Below are positions 25,857 to 35,696 of a DNA stretch of 64,000 bases, piece by piece. A model generated the notes under the pieces. That model ran no database searches, was not told the origin of the DNA, and saw only the letters and a program-made list of their open reading frames with translations. The stretch is from CAVPCZ01 sp963779225 (GTDB lineage: Bacteria; Bacteroidota; Ignavibacteria; UBA10030; UBA6906), in NCBI GenBank assembly GCA_963779225.1, contig CAVZWW010000003.1:1-64000 (forward strand). The letters are read 5' to 3'. The first letter of the stretch is position 1. Every line of letters starts with the position of its first letter. Made by a program: the position numbers and the translations under genes.

Positions 25857-27122
25857 TCATTCGCCGAGTGTCCGACCTACAGCCTTCTCGAGTCGGGCAA
25901 GAGCGGCATTGAAGTTGAACAGCGCATCGATGTGCGTGCCGCGCGCGACAATCAATGTTTGTCGTGCGAGCAGGAACTCTATGTACGTGATCTCGCCGGC
26001 CTGATAACTTGTTGCTGCTTCACGATACACCTCCTCCGCCTGGGGGAGCAAGTCAGTGCTGTAAAGCTGAACCTGACGCTCATTGTTGGTGAACTCAAGA
26101 TATGCGTTCTTTACTTCCAGATTGACGAGGTTCCGCTGTGCAAGTAGAGCCGATTCCATTCTGGCGTGCTCCGCGTTTGCCTCTTCGACCTGACCCCGCT
26201 GATCGAGCAGGAACCAAATGGGCACGGTCATCCCCAGGGCGACGCCGTACAGATTAGAGGTGCCGCCCTGTACTTGCCGGGAATATGACACGGTGAAGTT
26301 GGGCAGAATGCTGGACCACGCAATCGTGCGATTGACCGAGGCGGCGCTGAGTCTGTACTGGGTTGCCTGGAGCTCGGGGTTGGACTGAAGGAGCTGTTCC
26401 ATCAGCGAATCGAGGGAGAACGCGGGCGGCTGATCAGTGAGACTATCGGTGAGCATGAATTCCTGATCCAGCTGCTCCCTGCCTTGTCCGAGCACCCGGT
26501 TCAGTTCGCTCGTTGCGAGGCGGAGATCATTCCTGGCAACCTCAACGGCATTCTGTGCTTGTGTCTGTTGCACTTTGGCGGTCAACAATTCGAGGTTTGT
26601 TCCCTCGCCGACGTTATAACGAATCCCCGCCTTTTGGGCGAATTCTTCGGCAACAGTGAGGTTTTCCTTTGCTAGTGTGTGCTTCTGTTGCCTGGCGAGA
26701 ACCCCATAGTAGGCGAGCTTCGCCTGCATGGTCACAGCCTGCGAAGCCGAAAGGAAATCCGCCCCGGCTGCATCGGTCTCATGGGACAGAGCGGATCCTC
26801 GAAAAGCAATTGTGGTGGGAAAATCAAAAGATTGACTTACCGCGACAAATTTCTCTCCAAAGCTCGTGATACCACTACCAATCGGAACATAGTCATATCC
26901 AACGGAGAGTACGGCAGGGGGAGGGGAAATGCCACGCCAGAATCGTCCCTGCGCTGCGTCCATACGGCGACGGGCGCCCGCGATCTCTGGATTGTATTGA
27001 AGTGCAGTTTCAATGGCTTCGTTGAGGGAAAGTCGCTCTGCTGATTGGGAGAGTGCCAGCGCCTGGCATAACAGAAAGAGCAATCCCCCGAGTGAAAGGA
27101 ATTTCGCCACGGCGTACCTCAC
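25857..27122 (-). CDS. TolC-family outer-membrane efflux protein (CusC/CzcC type)
   Basis: The 421-residue protein has a signal peptide ending near ALALSQS, then the repeated TolC architecture: LSLNEAIETALQYNPEIAGA opens the first helical repeat and LDSLMEQLLQSNPELQATQY the second. It forms the trimeric exit duct for the RND pump. The start codon is GTG. It is the first of the three pump genes, 63 bases downstream of a small Cys-rich gene on the same strand. Confidence 0.9.
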   Translation of the reverse strand: MRYAVAKFLSLGGLLFLLCQALALSQSAERLSLNEAIETALQYNPEIAGARRRMDAAQGRFWRGISPPPAVLSVGYDYVPIGSGITSFGEKFVAVSQSFDFPTTIAFRGSALSHETDAAGADFLSASQAVTMQAKLAYYGVLARQQKHTLAKENLTVAEEFAQKAGIRYNVGEGTNLELLTAKVQQTQAQNAVEVARNDLRLATSELNRVLGQGREQLDQEFMLTDSLTDQPPAFSLDSLMEQLLQSNPELQATQYRLSAASVNRTIAWSSILPNFTVSYSRQVQGGTSNLYGVALGMTVPIWFLLDQRGQVEEANAEHARMESALLAQRNLVNLEVKNAYLEFTNNERQVQLYSTDLLPQAEEVYREAATSYQAGEITYIEFLLARQTLIVARGTHIDALFNFNAALARLEKAVGRTLGE

Positions 27123-27185
27123 TATACTGATCTACAACGTAGGAGTTAAAGGATCCTGTATGAACGGGAGCAGCTTACGGGTAGG

Positions 27186-27533
27186 TTACGACCTGGGGGG
27201 ATGATAGATCGAGCGAGTCGGGGAGACGGGCGTGAATGTGGCAAAGTCGAACGCGATGTCTTGCATGGTCAGATAATGCGCACTGCCGAATTGAACGCCG
27301 GGGACCGTCGGAATGTGGCAAACGCACCGACACATCGTCGAGCCATCGCGAGCGTGAATTCCGTCCTGAGCACAATTCTTGACCAGGAGTAGACAGATCA
27401 ATGAGGCACACTGTCCATCGTCTGCTCCCGAATAGCATGCCGCGTCACCGCACCACACGATCGACGCCGCAAAGAGAATAAGCAGTAAAAGCGCTGCCGG
27501 AGGGACAGTATGTCTTGCGAAATACGTTATCAT
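27186..27533 (-). CDS. Small Cys-rich exported protein leading the efflux operon
   Basis: This 115-residue protein has an N-terminal hydrophobic segment (PPAALLLLILFAASIVWCG) and seven further cysteines including CASLICLLLVKNC and MCRCVCHIPTVPG. The Cys/His pattern suggests metal binding in the periplasm. Its position directly upstream of the TolC-CusB-CusA genes on the same strand argues for a role as metal chaperone or sensor. I do not recognise a named family. The ribosome binding site is poor, so the start is uncertain. Confidence 0.6.
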   Translation of the reverse strand: MITYFARHTVPPAALLLLILFAASIVWCGDAACYSGADDGQCASLICLLLVKNCAQDGIHARDGSTMCRCVCHIPTVPGVQFGSAHYLTMQDIAFDFATFTPVSPTRSIYHPPRS

Positions 27534-27617
27534 GTTGTATTAATGTACTTGTACCGGCAGTCAAATACAAGAACACCGTTCGACTCGATTTTTCGGCCAG
27601 ATAGCAAGAAGTCCACA

Positions 27618-27818
27618 ATGCAGCAAGAATCCATTCTCACGTGCCCCACGTGCGGGTTTCAGAAGAAGGAAGTGCTGCCGCCCGATGCATGTCAATTCTT
27701 CTATGAATGTACGAAGTGCAAACGAATACTGCGCCCCAAACCAGGTGACTGCTGCGTGTTCTGTTCGTATGGTACTGTGCCTTGTCCAAGTCAACAAAAG
27801 GAAGACAGGTGCTGCTAG
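27618..27818 (+). CDS. GDCCVxC-type small zinc-ribbon-like protein
   Basis: The 66-residue protein has CPTCGF near the start, CTKCKRILRP in the middle and PKPGDCCVFCSYGTVPCPS, the block that defines GDCCVxC-domain proteins. It ends in CC. Such proteins are common next to metal-resistance genes and presumably bind thiophilic metals. It is divergent from the efflux operon, with about 85 bases between, so the two could share a regulatory region. Confidence 0.75.
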   Translation: MQQESILTCPTCGFQKKEVLPPDACQFFYECTKCKRILRPKPGDCCVFCSYGTVPCPSQQKEDRCC

Positions 27819-27831
27819 CCTTCTCGACACC

Positions 27832-28135
27832 TGTGCCTCGTCACAATCCCGTCCGCCTACAAAATTGAGGGACTGGTCAGGGCTCTTTTCTCATTTTAGA
27901 TTACCTGGCAAGATGGCGTTTTCAGGCGAACGGGTTGCATCATTTCCACTACAGAAGCGCCCCGTAAGACTCAATCAGGAATCCATTGTACGAATGCTAC
28001 CTTTATGGACCGAGGGACACCTGTTTCTTTTCTGGGGAACACACCGCTTGAATTCCACTCCTGATGTTTGAGAATCTCGTTCAGCGGATAGCCCATGATG
28101 GGGTCTTGCGTCGGATGGAATATTGAAGAGGGACA
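27832..28135. mobile_element. IS-A remnant 1 (both termini, no transposase between)
   Basis: The left terminus TGTGCCTCGTCACAATCCCG begins 14 bases after the GDCCVxC stop. The right terminus GGATGGAATATTGAAGAGGG lies at 28113-28135, in inverted orientation to the family left end. The 250 bases between hold no recognisable transposase. It is a deleted, non-autonomous copy, and a separate transposase piece follows directly. Confidence 0.6.
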
Positions 28136-28137
28136 GC

Positions 28138-28592
28138 TGGCGTTCCTCTCCCACGACAGAAGAAGGATCATCCATTTCAACGTGACCGATCACCTGACTG
28201 CTGAATGGGCCGTCAGCAATTGCGAAATGCATTCTGCGACATCGAGCCACTCAAGTTCCTGATCCGCGATCGTGACAAGACATTCGGCGAACTATTCACG
28301 GACACGGTGAAGGCTCTTGGCGTTCGTCCCATCTTGACCGCGTACCGATCGCCGTGGCAAAATGGATATTGCGAAAGACTTATCGGAAGCATCCGGAGGG
28401 AATGCTTGGACCATCCGATCATCTTGAATGAGAGTCATCTGCGGGCGGTACTGCAGAGGTACATCCACTACTACAACACTCAGCGGACGCATGCGTGGAT
28501 TGACATGGATTCGCCTGAACCGAGACGCATCCAGTCCAGCGGAGAAATTCACAAGTTGGGTGTGCTGAACGGGCTGCATCATTTACCTTGGC
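28138..28592 (+). pseudogene. IS-A transposase C-terminal fragment
   Basis: It encodes FLSHDRRRIIHFNVTDHLTA, then after a frameshift near 28200 FLIRDRDKTFGELFTDTVKA, AYRSPWQNGYCERLIGSIRR and HYYNTQRTHAWID, ending NGLHHLPW. This is the rve/DDE core C-terminal half of the family best preserved at 54116. The last part overlaps the 3' end of the GH172 gene on the other strand. Confidence 0.7.
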
Positions 28593-29749
28593 CACCTGTG
28601 TTTTACCTCAGGGAGCTTGGGGAAGGCATAGTGGGGCTCCACCTGGTACCAGTATGCTACCGAAGCGATATCATCTGCCAGAGGCCTGTACCCGCCGGGC
28701 TTTCCATTGTACCAGCCCAGCGCCTGAACCGTCATCCGCAACTCTTTCTTGAAACAGACCGGATCCATGATGTGCCATCTGTACAGACTCCATTTTCGGG
28801 GACCACCGTCAGCTGCACCCTTGTTGTCAAGTGTATTGCCAACGTACGCTGTTGTGTAGACTTCCGGAAATCCATAACTTCCACCAAAATAGTCTTCAGT
28901 CCCTGTCCCGCAGATCGTCGGAAATCTTCCATCCCCGTCAACAAAGAACTTCACCTCACCTTCGCCGAACCAACCGGAATGCAGCTGGGTCCATGCCAGG
29001 AACGTTCCAACGTACTTACCTCTTCCTCTGACGTTGTCGAGGATAGTATACTCAGGGTGTGAAGTATCAACCGTGGCTCTTCTCCACTGCGCATGGAAAT
29101 ACCCCGTGTTCTCGGGGATGCCACCTTTTGCATAGGTAATCTGGTAGGTCATCAATCCCAGATCTTTGTCGCCCTCATTCGTAAACGTTATTCTTCCATG
29201 CTTACGAAATGGCATGGGCCAGTAGCAGTTTAGTGCGGACATCGGATTTACGACAACAGCCAGAGAATTGACTCGAGCAAACATATCGTGTCCTACTGCG
29301 AAGAAATCAGTCATCGGAACTTCGACTGACGGTTCCTTTTCGTCATCCCAATAAAACCGCAATACACATGCACGCCCATTTCCGGCCCAATTGCTTTCCG
29401 TTGCCATCCAGATATGCTGAATCACCCCGGGACCGTCCACATCCATGATGGTGATTGTCGTTCCTGCTTTTGGCTTCACAAATGGGCGCACCTTCCATCC
29501 CTGACCCAGAGACACGGCAGCTTTTGAAAACGGCAAATCCGGATCAGTGGGATCGGGAAGTACCATTCCTCCTTTCCCCTTTTCTCCAGTGGGGTTCTCC
29601 GGCGATATCAACCGGGTTTCTATGTCCATGATTACCGGAAGACTGCCGAGACCAATATTCAGCATTGACTCGTTTGATTTCGTCGTCTGGGATTGCATGG
29701 TGGCACAGGAGAATCCCGTTACGAGAAGGCAAAAAGCAATCTTTTTCAT
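28583..29749 (-). CDS. GH172 (DUF2961) family glycoside hydrolase-like protein
   Basis: The 388-residue protein starts with a signal peptide (MKKIAFCLLVTGFSCATMQS). It carries DUF2961 signatures: VDGPGVIQHIWMATESNWAG, VEVPMTDFFAVGHDM, and GTGTEDYFGGSYGFPE with the likely catalytic acidic residues. DUF2961 is now family GH172, acting on fructans and arabinofuranosides; substrate here unknown. The start at MKKIA fits the signal peptide better than upstream codons. The 3' end abuts a transposase fragment, but the C-terminus WYQVEPHYAFPKLP looks complete. It belongs to a cluster of polysaccharide-active genes. Confidence 0.8.
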   Translation of the reverse strand: MKKIAFCLLVTGFSCATMQSQTTKSNESMLNIGLGSLPVIMDIETRLISPENPTGEKGKGGMVLPDPTDPDLPFSKAAVSLGQGWKVRPFVKPKAGTTITIMDVDGPGVIQHIWMATESNWAGNGRACVLRFYWDDEKEPSVEVPMTDFFAVGHDMFARVNSLAVVVNPMSALNCYWPMPFRKHGRITFTNEGDKDLGLMTYQITYAKGGIPENTGYFHAQWRRATVDTSHPEYTILDNVRGRGKYVGTFLAWTQLHSGWFGEGEVKFFVDGDGRFPTICGTGTEDYFGGSYGFPEVYTTAYVGNTLDNKGAADGGPRKWSLYRWHIMDPVCFKKELRMTVQALGWYNGKPGGYRPLADDIASVAYWYQVEPHYAFPKLPEVKHRWPR

Positions 29750-29766
29750 GTACGAGACTCCGTAAC

Positions 29767-30064
29767 TGTTCGTCAATTTCACAACTCCGTCCGCGCACAA
29801 AATAGCGAATCCAAATTGAAATCGCTACTGTTGTTCACCGTCGATCACCAGGGAAGAACTCCAGATGGTCAGATCTCTCCTACCGTTTTGTCTCCGGTCC
29901 TTCTCATCAAGGATTCAACTTCATCTCGAGGTCGCGGTTCTGAGAAAGTAACTGGAAATGGTCGCTCGCACATATCGTAGATTCCTACTCATCGCCGAGA
30001 ACATCGCAGTCAACTCATGATCCATGGTGGCATTTTGCCAAAGATGGAGTATTGGAGAGGAGCA
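29767..30064. mobile_element. IS-A remnant 2, 298-bp mini copy
   Basis: Left end TGTTCGTCAATTTCACAACT and right end GATGGAGTATTGGAGAGGAG are both present. Inside is the first part of the transposase gene (ATG at 29865, then VRSLLPF and LEVAVL) joined to the right end by a large deletion. It separates the GH172 gene from the deacetylase gene. Confidence 0.65.
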
Positions 30065-30123
30065 GGGATTTGGACCATGGGAAAGGGCACTGGCATTATT
30101 CAACCGGGGGAGCTACATTGTCG

Positions 30124-30924
30124 ATGGAAATGATAACGATGTCACCATATCTGTTCCTTGTTGCTTTGCTGGTGGCTGCTCTTGTCGGCAACGACGAGCA
30201 TCCCGGGCTGCCTGCCTCCCCTCGGATCGTTCCCGTCCAGGTCAACGATAGCCTCCGGACCTCCCTGATCAGTCTTCGGCACCCCCCCCCTCTTGAACCC
30301 GTTGACCCCCAGGTGATCGCACACGGCTCACGGTCGTGCAAGCGGCTCGCCCTTACATTTGACGCATGCGCCACCAGAAATCCTAGCCATTATGACACTC
30401 TCGTGACGAAGGTTCTGGTGGAGACAGGCACTCACGCCACCATCTTTCTCGGCGGAAAATGGATGGAGGAGGAGCAAGAGCAGACCCTTGATCTCGCATC
30501 CCACCCTCAGTTTGAGCTCGCAAACCACACGTTCCTTCACCCACATCTCAAATCTGTCTCGGATGAGAGGATTCGTGAGGAGCTTACCAAGACACAGGCG
30601 GTCCTCTACACGCTGACAGGCCGCCAGGCAGCCTTCTTTCGCCCTCCTTATGGAGAGTACGATGAAAGGTGTGTTCGAATCGCGGCTGCGCTGGGACTTC
30701 ACACGATTGAATTTGATCTGGCTTCAGGTGATCCTGACATTCACGCCACCCGGGAGAAGCTGATTGAATATGTGACCGACAAAGCGAAGAACGGCTCGAT
30801 TATCGTCATGCACATCAACCATCGCGGATGGCACACCGCCGAGGCGCTTCCCGAAATCATCCGGCGGTTGCGCGCCAGAGGGTTCGAGCTGGTGACGGTG
30901 GGGGAGCTGCTCGGCCACCCTTGA
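30124..30924 (+). CDS. Polysaccharide deacetylase (CE4 family), exported
   Basis: The 266-residue protein has a signal/anchor segment (MSPYLFLVALLVAALVG) and a NodB domain: motif 1 LALTFDACATRN (the usual second Asp is Ala), motif 2 NHTFLHPH with the metal-binding H-x3-H, and motif 3 RPPYGEYD. It removes acetyl groups from cell-wall or exogenous polysaccharide outside the cytoplasm. The altered motif 1 (TFDA) occurs in active members, so activity is likely. The start is ambiguous among ATGs at 30124, 30130 and 30139. The gene lies just downstream of an IS-A right end. Confidence 0.82.
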   Translation: MEMITMSPYLFLVALLVAALVGNDEHPGLPASPRIVPVQVNDSLRTSLISLRHPPPLEPVDPQVIAHGSRSCKRLALTFDACATRNPSHYDTLVTKVLVETGTHATIFLGGKWMEEEQEQTLDLASHPQFELANHTFLHPHLKSVSDERIREELTKTQAVLYTLTGRQAAFFRPPYGEYDERCVRIAAALGLHTIEFDLASGDPDIHATREKLIEYVTDKAKNGSIIVMHINHRGWHTAEALPEIIRRLRARGFELVTVGELLGHP

Positions 30925-30961
30925 CTCCGTGGAGCAGGTATAAAAAAAGATCGTGGAAATA

Positions 30962-33900
30962 TTATCTTCGATCAGACAGTATTCTTACTGGTCCTACAAG
31001 GCCGGACTTCTGCAAAAGCGAGTCGGCGGTATAGAATTTCACCGGGCTGAATGCATACCTTCCGCTTGTCCGCGGTTTCCCTGTCAACAGCCATTCGGGG
31101 AATTTCCCGTCTTTGATTCCGTCATCAGGAAATACTTCATCGCCGATCAATCTGTTGACCCAGAGATTCGCGACCTCAACCTCTAACTGATTCCTCCCCT
31201 GTTTGACGGCATCGGTAATGTCAACCTGCATTGGCGCACACCACACGACTCCCAGATCCTTCCCGTTCATTTTCACGCGCGCGATGCAGTGAACTTCTCC
31301 CAGATCCAGCCACAATGGTGAGGAGATTCGTTCCGGAACGTCAAACATCGTGCGGTAGGTTGCAGTCCCCGAATAGTAGCGTATCCCCTTTTCCTGCCGC
31401 GTGGTCCATTCCTGCAGGGTATCGAAGATGACACCTGCTGGACCTCCCCATGCAGTGTCAAAGCTGAGGTTCCAGGGCCCCTCCACGGTGCTCAGCAGAT
31501 GCACCTCCTGGAAATCCCTGACAGATGCGTTGTCACGTTCGGGTATCTCAGCCGTTCTGTCAAAGACAATAAAGAAACTCTGATGAGGAGCGAATGCCAA
31601 GGGGATGGTGGTCCTCCCCTCACGTTGCGTGTACTGGTGCAGAGGAGAAATCTTCCCCGTAACCGGATCCCAAAGTTCCGGCACCCCCCCTCTCATGTTG
31701 AAGATGCAATCGGCACTGACAGTCTCGGCGGTTGTATTGGAGACAAAATAGAAATCTAGCTCTTCCGTTCTTCGGTGTGTATAACGAAGCCGCGCCCCGG
31801 ATTCAAAATCTTCCCCGACGCCAAGATCCTTCAGTAATCGCGCCGTTGCGGCGTATGTCGGGTAGAGCGCGGTTGAATCCCGTTGTGAGAGCTCGCCGCC
31901 CCAGTAGATTCTGCCCTGTCCATAGATTCTTGCAAATACCTTTCTGGGCGTCTCCAGATTTCCCCAGATTCTCTCAGCACGACTTCGCACCGCTTCATCG
32001 CTGTCCGGATAGCCTGACAGGCTCGGAGATTTCAACGGGGGGCCGCCGATGACGATTGCTCCGGCAGCGATCAAGGATTCTATCTTCTCAAGCAAGGCCG
32101 GGGTCATCGCGTCAAAGGCTGGGAGCACCAGCACTTTGTACTCCGCACCACTTTCGAAAACCAGTCGGTTGCCCTGTACATGCGCGAATGCCATCAGCAT
32201 ATTCGGCGAGCAACCATCGAAGTTGTATCCTCGCCTGTCGGGTAGAAACGCATCACCGGTCGTTGCCGAGGGGGGAGGCCTGAAGACATGCGGTGCGCCC
32301 TCAGGGGTCAGATAGAGCACATCAGCTGTTGTTCTTCCCTGCTGAAGGAGATAGGAGCATCGGGAAATATACTTGTGATACGCAGAAGCCATGGGCCACC
32401 ATGGTTCGCTTCTATTCCAGTGCACGCCGTAGGGGCCCATGGTCATTCCAGGTCGATACTGGTCGCCGAACGGCTTGTGGACAAACGTATGATAGTAAAA
32501 GTTGTTCACTCCAATGCAAAAAGCCCAATCGCCCTGATTCTTCAGACTTCCCGGATACGAATGAAATCCACCCCAGGAAGTAAACGCCTCTGCGGCAACC
32601 ACGGGCCTTCCGAGAACGTGAGCAATGGAAGCAGCTTCGATGCAGCTGAATGAGGTATTAAACCCATAGTCCTTGTGCCAGAATTCGCACATTGGCACGT
32701 CCGCAACGGCACCCAGATCGAGGTCCGCTGTAGGATTCATGTCGTAGGGCTCGATGGACAGACTCAACCCATACCGGCGGGAGATGCTCTTGACGTGTTC
32801 TGCGTGATTCTCCAGAACCAATTCCTGAGCCGTGAGCCGCAGATCCCAGAGAAAACGTTCACTCAATTCGACACTTCCAACAATGAGTCCTGAATAGACA
32901 GGGTAGAAAGGAAGGGGGTCATAGCCGCGCCGTCGCCGAAATTCGGAGCGGAAATCCGCGCTCCAGTTCTGCGCCGTCATCTCCCAACTGTCCATATGCA
33001 GCGATGTTATCCCCCTCTTCTTCCTACTGTACGGAGCGACGTTGTCAGGCAGGAGTTTCTTCACAAAGCTGTCAAAATGCGCATTGAAGGCCGACGTATC
33101 AAACTTGTCACATTCAAACCCGACACCGGGGAGCGGGGCCGGGCGGGTGACTGATCCGTTGCTCGTGCTGCCAAAACGCATGACAATCCATCTTCCCGGC
33201 GGAACATCCCACGTGAGTGTCCCGTCAGGTTGGAGAGCAGCTGTGAGATCAATGATGTTGTTCTTGTCGATGACTATGCCATCAGGCGCGGATCCGTAGT
33301 TCGCGGGAGCCAGGATATACTCCCTGACATTGGGCCAGGATGAATACGGAGAACGATAGTAGAGGGCCTTTTCTTCAAAATCGTTGATGTAGGATTGTGT
33401 TGCCTTCAGGCTGCCATAAAGTACTTTGGCTGTCTTTCGATTGGCATTCATGATGAACGATCTGGCGGCAGGAGCGGGATATGCCAGGACTGCAACATCT
33501 CTATAATAGAAGCTCCACTCACGTTTCAATTCCTCCGTGAAGCTTCCCAAGCCAAAGAACGGTTCTTTCGGTTTCGGCCTGGGAAGTTTCTGTGACAGCC
33601 TGGTTGGTCCCGTTGCTTCCGCAAAACTTGACACGAGATGCTGCATGGACTGTTCGGGCCTCACCCAGGGTCCGCCGCTCCCTGTCCACCCGGGTCCGAT
33701 TCCCAGTTTCATGGTAATGCCTAATCGCTCGGCTTCCCTCCGTGCATGCCTGAAGAGATCAAGCCATTCGTCGCTCATAAAATCAACTCTCCCTCGAGGG
33801 ATTCCCACATTGACTTCCAGGAAGAGGACACTGCCGATCCCCGCTGCTTTCATCGATTCCAGGTCGACAGTCATGCCTTCACGCGAGATATTGCCGTCCA

Positions 33901-34093
33901 TGAAATACCAGTACACACCAGGCCGGGTTGAGTCAGGGGGATCCACAAAACTCTCCGCGAGGAGCTGCTTTTCGCTTCTGCCACCCTTTCCACAACCCGA
34001 GAAAAAGAAGGCTGCCGGCAAGCAGATGAACAGCAGCAGAAACAGGGCCAATATGCGAACCGGACCGAGTCTCGAGGGAGAATTTGCGGTCAT
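30962..34093 (-). CDS. GH106-type alpha-L-rhamnosidase-like lipoprotein
   Basis: The 1043-residue protein has a lipoprotein signal (AAFFFSGCGKG) and the GH106 opening PGVYWYFMDGNISREGMTVD, then GIGSVLFLEVNVGIPRG and KLGIGPGWTGSGGPWV. A late jelly-roll region (VKMNGKDLGVVWCAPMQVDI) is carbohydrate-binding-like. The predicted role is removal of rhamnose from pectin-type or bacterial polysaccharides at the cell surface. GGGAGG lies 5 bases before the ATG. The gene starts four bases inside the end of the GH29 gene, so the two are coupled. Confidence 0.82.
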   Translation of the reverse strand: MTANSPSRLGPVRILALFLLLFICLPAAFFFSGCGKGGRSEKQLLAESFVDPPDSTRPGVYWYFMDGNISREGMTVDLESMKAAGIGSVLFLEVNVGIPRGRVDFMSDEWLDLFRHARREAERLGITMKLGIGPGWTGSGGPWVRPEQSMQHLVSSFAEATGPTRLSQKLPRPKPKEPFFGLGSFTEELKREWSFYYRDVAVLAYPAPAARSFIMNANRKTAKVLYGSLKATQSYINDFEEKALYYRSPYSSWPNVREYILAPANYGSAPDGIVIDKNNIIDLTAALQPDGTLTWDVPPGRWIVMRFGSTSNGSVTRPAPLPGVGFECDKFDTSAFNAHFDSFVKKLLPDNVAPYSRKKRGITSLHMDSWEMTAQNWSADFRSEFRRRRGYDPLPFYPVYSGLIVGSVELSERFLWDLRLTAQELVLENHAEHVKSISRRYGLSLSIEPYDMNPTADLDLGAVADVPMCEFWHKDYGFNTSFSCIEAASIAHVLGRPVVAAEAFTSWGGFHSYPGSLKNQGDWAFCIGVNNFYYHTFVHKPFGDQYRPGMTMGPYGVHWNRSEPWWPMASAYHKYISRCSYLLQQGRTTADVLYLTPEGAPHVFRPPPSATTGDAFLPDRRGYNFDGCSPNMLMAFAHVQGNRLVFESGAEYKVLVLPAFDAMTPALLEKIESLIAAGAIVIGGPPLKSPSLSGYPDSDEAVRSRAERIWGNLETPRKVFARIYGQGRIYWGGELSQRDSTALYPTYAATARLLKDLGVGEDFESGARLRYTHRRTEELDFYFVSNTTAETVSADCIFNMRGGVPELWDPVTGKISPLHQYTQREGRTTIPLAFAPHQSFFIVFDRTAEIPERDNASVRDFQEVHLLSTVEGPWNLSFDTAWGGPAGVIFDTLQEWTTRQEKGIRYYSGTATYRTMFDVPERISSPLWLDLGEVHCIARVKMNGKDLGVVWCAPMQVDITDAVKQGRNQLEVEVANLWVNRLIGDEVFPDDGIKDGKFPEWLLTGKPRTSGRYAFSPVKFYTADSLLQKSGLVGPVRILSDRR

Positions 34094-35574
34094 TGTCGCC
34101 TCCCGGTGGCCGCATCGACGTTATACAGTTCAAAAGAGGAGAGAAGAGGACAATCTTTCGATTCGAGGATGCGAAGACGGATCCCTCGCGTCTCGACCGA
34201 AGCAAAAGTCACTATCCGCTTGTTGCCGATCGTCGTCCCGGTAGCGACGGGATGCCAGATGTTATCTTCCAAAACATCTACAACAAAGGATGCAATGCGT
34301 TGGCCGAGCACGATCGGCTCTCGCAGGACAACGCAGGAAATACGCTCAGGTCGGGGAAGCGTGATGCCAAGCCAGGCAACGAACGTCGAATCGTCCGTCG
34401 CCCAGTACGTTTCAGAACGGCCGTCACACACTTCGCCCGGGGCGAAGCGCAAATCATTCCCGCGGAAGGACGATGCAGTGGCAACGCCTTCCCGCGCCAG
34501 GTCCCGCGCGAAGGCCTCGTCATGCATTCTTCGGAATGCCATCAAGGATAGGCTGTCCGGGACGGCGATCCGGCCGCGGCGGTCGGGGGGAATATTGAGA
34601 AGCAACGAGCCGTTCCTCCCGACAGACCTGAGGTAAAGATCAAAGAGCTTCTCCGGGGCTTTCACCAGCGAGTCTTCTCGCTCGTGATAGAACCAACCGG
34701 GTCGAATGGAGACATCGCACTCCGCCGGTACCCATCGAGCCCCAGTACGGTGACCCGACATCCCATCCGCGTAGTGTACCTCACCCGGCGCCGCGGGCCC
34801 ACCTTTCTCACCGACAGGAGAATAGGGGGACCAGCAGGTCTCGTTTGCGTAGCCGTCTTCGTTGCCTACCCAGCGAACATCAGGTCCGACATCGCTGAAG
34901 ATAACGGCATCCGGTTGCAGCATCCGGACGAGGTCCCAGGTGTCATTCCAGTCGTAGTACGACGTGCGATCGATCGTGCGTGTCTCGCGCGAGCCGCCGT
35001 AGTATCCCCGCCCGCCATTGGCACCATCAAACCAGACTTCGGCGATCGGCCCATACCCGGTCAGCAATTCCCGCAATTGATTCCGGAAATAGGTCAGGTA
35101 TTCAGGTTGGCCATACGTGGCCTGATGGCAGTCCCACGGAGAAAGATAGATACCAAAGCGAAGTCCGTTTCGCCGACAAGCACTGGATATCTCGCGGACG
35201 ACGTCCCCCTGGCCGTCCTGCCACGGAGACTTCTTCACGGAATGTTCCGTGAAACGAGATGGCCACAGGCAGAATCCGTCGTGATGCTTCGCCGTCAGAA
35301 TCAGTCCGGACATACCGGCGAGTTTCGCCGTGCGGACGATCTGTTCGGCATCAAAGTCGCTTGGAGCAAACAACGACTCCGGCTCATCGCCATAGCCCCA
35401 TTCCTTGTCTGTGAATGTGTTGAGGCTGAAGTGGAGGAAGCCGTAGAACTCCATTTGCTGCCATTCAAGCTGCCGCGTTTCGGGAACCGGCAAAACGGGG
35501 GAAGGCTTCTGGGATTGTGCAGCTGCAAGGTGCAACGCACTCACGACAAGAAAGACGATCGGCTTCATCGGCAT
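34090..35574 (-). CDS. GH29 alpha-L-fucosidase
   Basis: The 494-residue protein has a signal peptide ending near AAAQSQ and the GH29 fold: FYGFLHFSLNTFTDKEWGYG, MSGLILTAKHHDGFCLWPS, and the nucleophile Asp in AEVWFDGANGG. The C-terminal part (VATASSFRGNDLRFAPGEV) is a discoidin/F5-8-type carbohydrate-binding domain. It hydrolyses terminal alpha-fucose outside the cytoplasm. It precedes and overlaps the GH106 gene. Together with GH172, CE4 and the GH38-like gene it suggests degradation of a fucose/rhamnose-containing glycan. No SusC/SusD pair is present in the window. Confidence 0.92.
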   Translation of the reverse strand: MPMKPIVFLVVSALHLAAAQSQKPSPVLPVPETRQLEWQQMEFYGFLHFSLNTFTDKEWGYGDEPESLFAPSDFDAEQIVRTAKLAGMSGLILTAKHHDGFCLWPSRFTEHSVKKSPWQDGQGDVVREISSACRRNGLRFGIYLSPWDCHQATYGQPEYLTYFRNQLRELLTGYGPIAEVWFDGANGGRGYYGGSRETRTIDRTSYYDWNDTWDLVRMLQPDAVIFSDVGPDVRWVGNEDGYANETCWSPYSPVGEKGGPAAPGEVHYADGMSGHRTGARWVPAECDVSIRPGWFYHEREDSLVKAPEKLFDLYLRSVGRNGSLLLNIPPDRRGRIAVPDSLSLMAFRRMHDEAFARDLAREGVATASSFRGNDLRFAPGEVCDGRSETYWATDDSTFVAWLGITLPRPERISCVVLREPIVLGQRIASFVVDVLEDNIWHPVATGTTIGNKRIVTFASVETRGIRLRILESKDCPLLSSFELYNVDAATGRRQ

Positions 35575-35696
35575 AGTGCGTGTTCTACTGATGCGGCATT
35601 TTCAGAACAGTCAAAGCGTATCATCAAGTATGCCCGCCAAGGCCGGATAATTGTTCTCATGGGTGAAATTGTCATTCAAGAGATTCTAAAGGCTCC

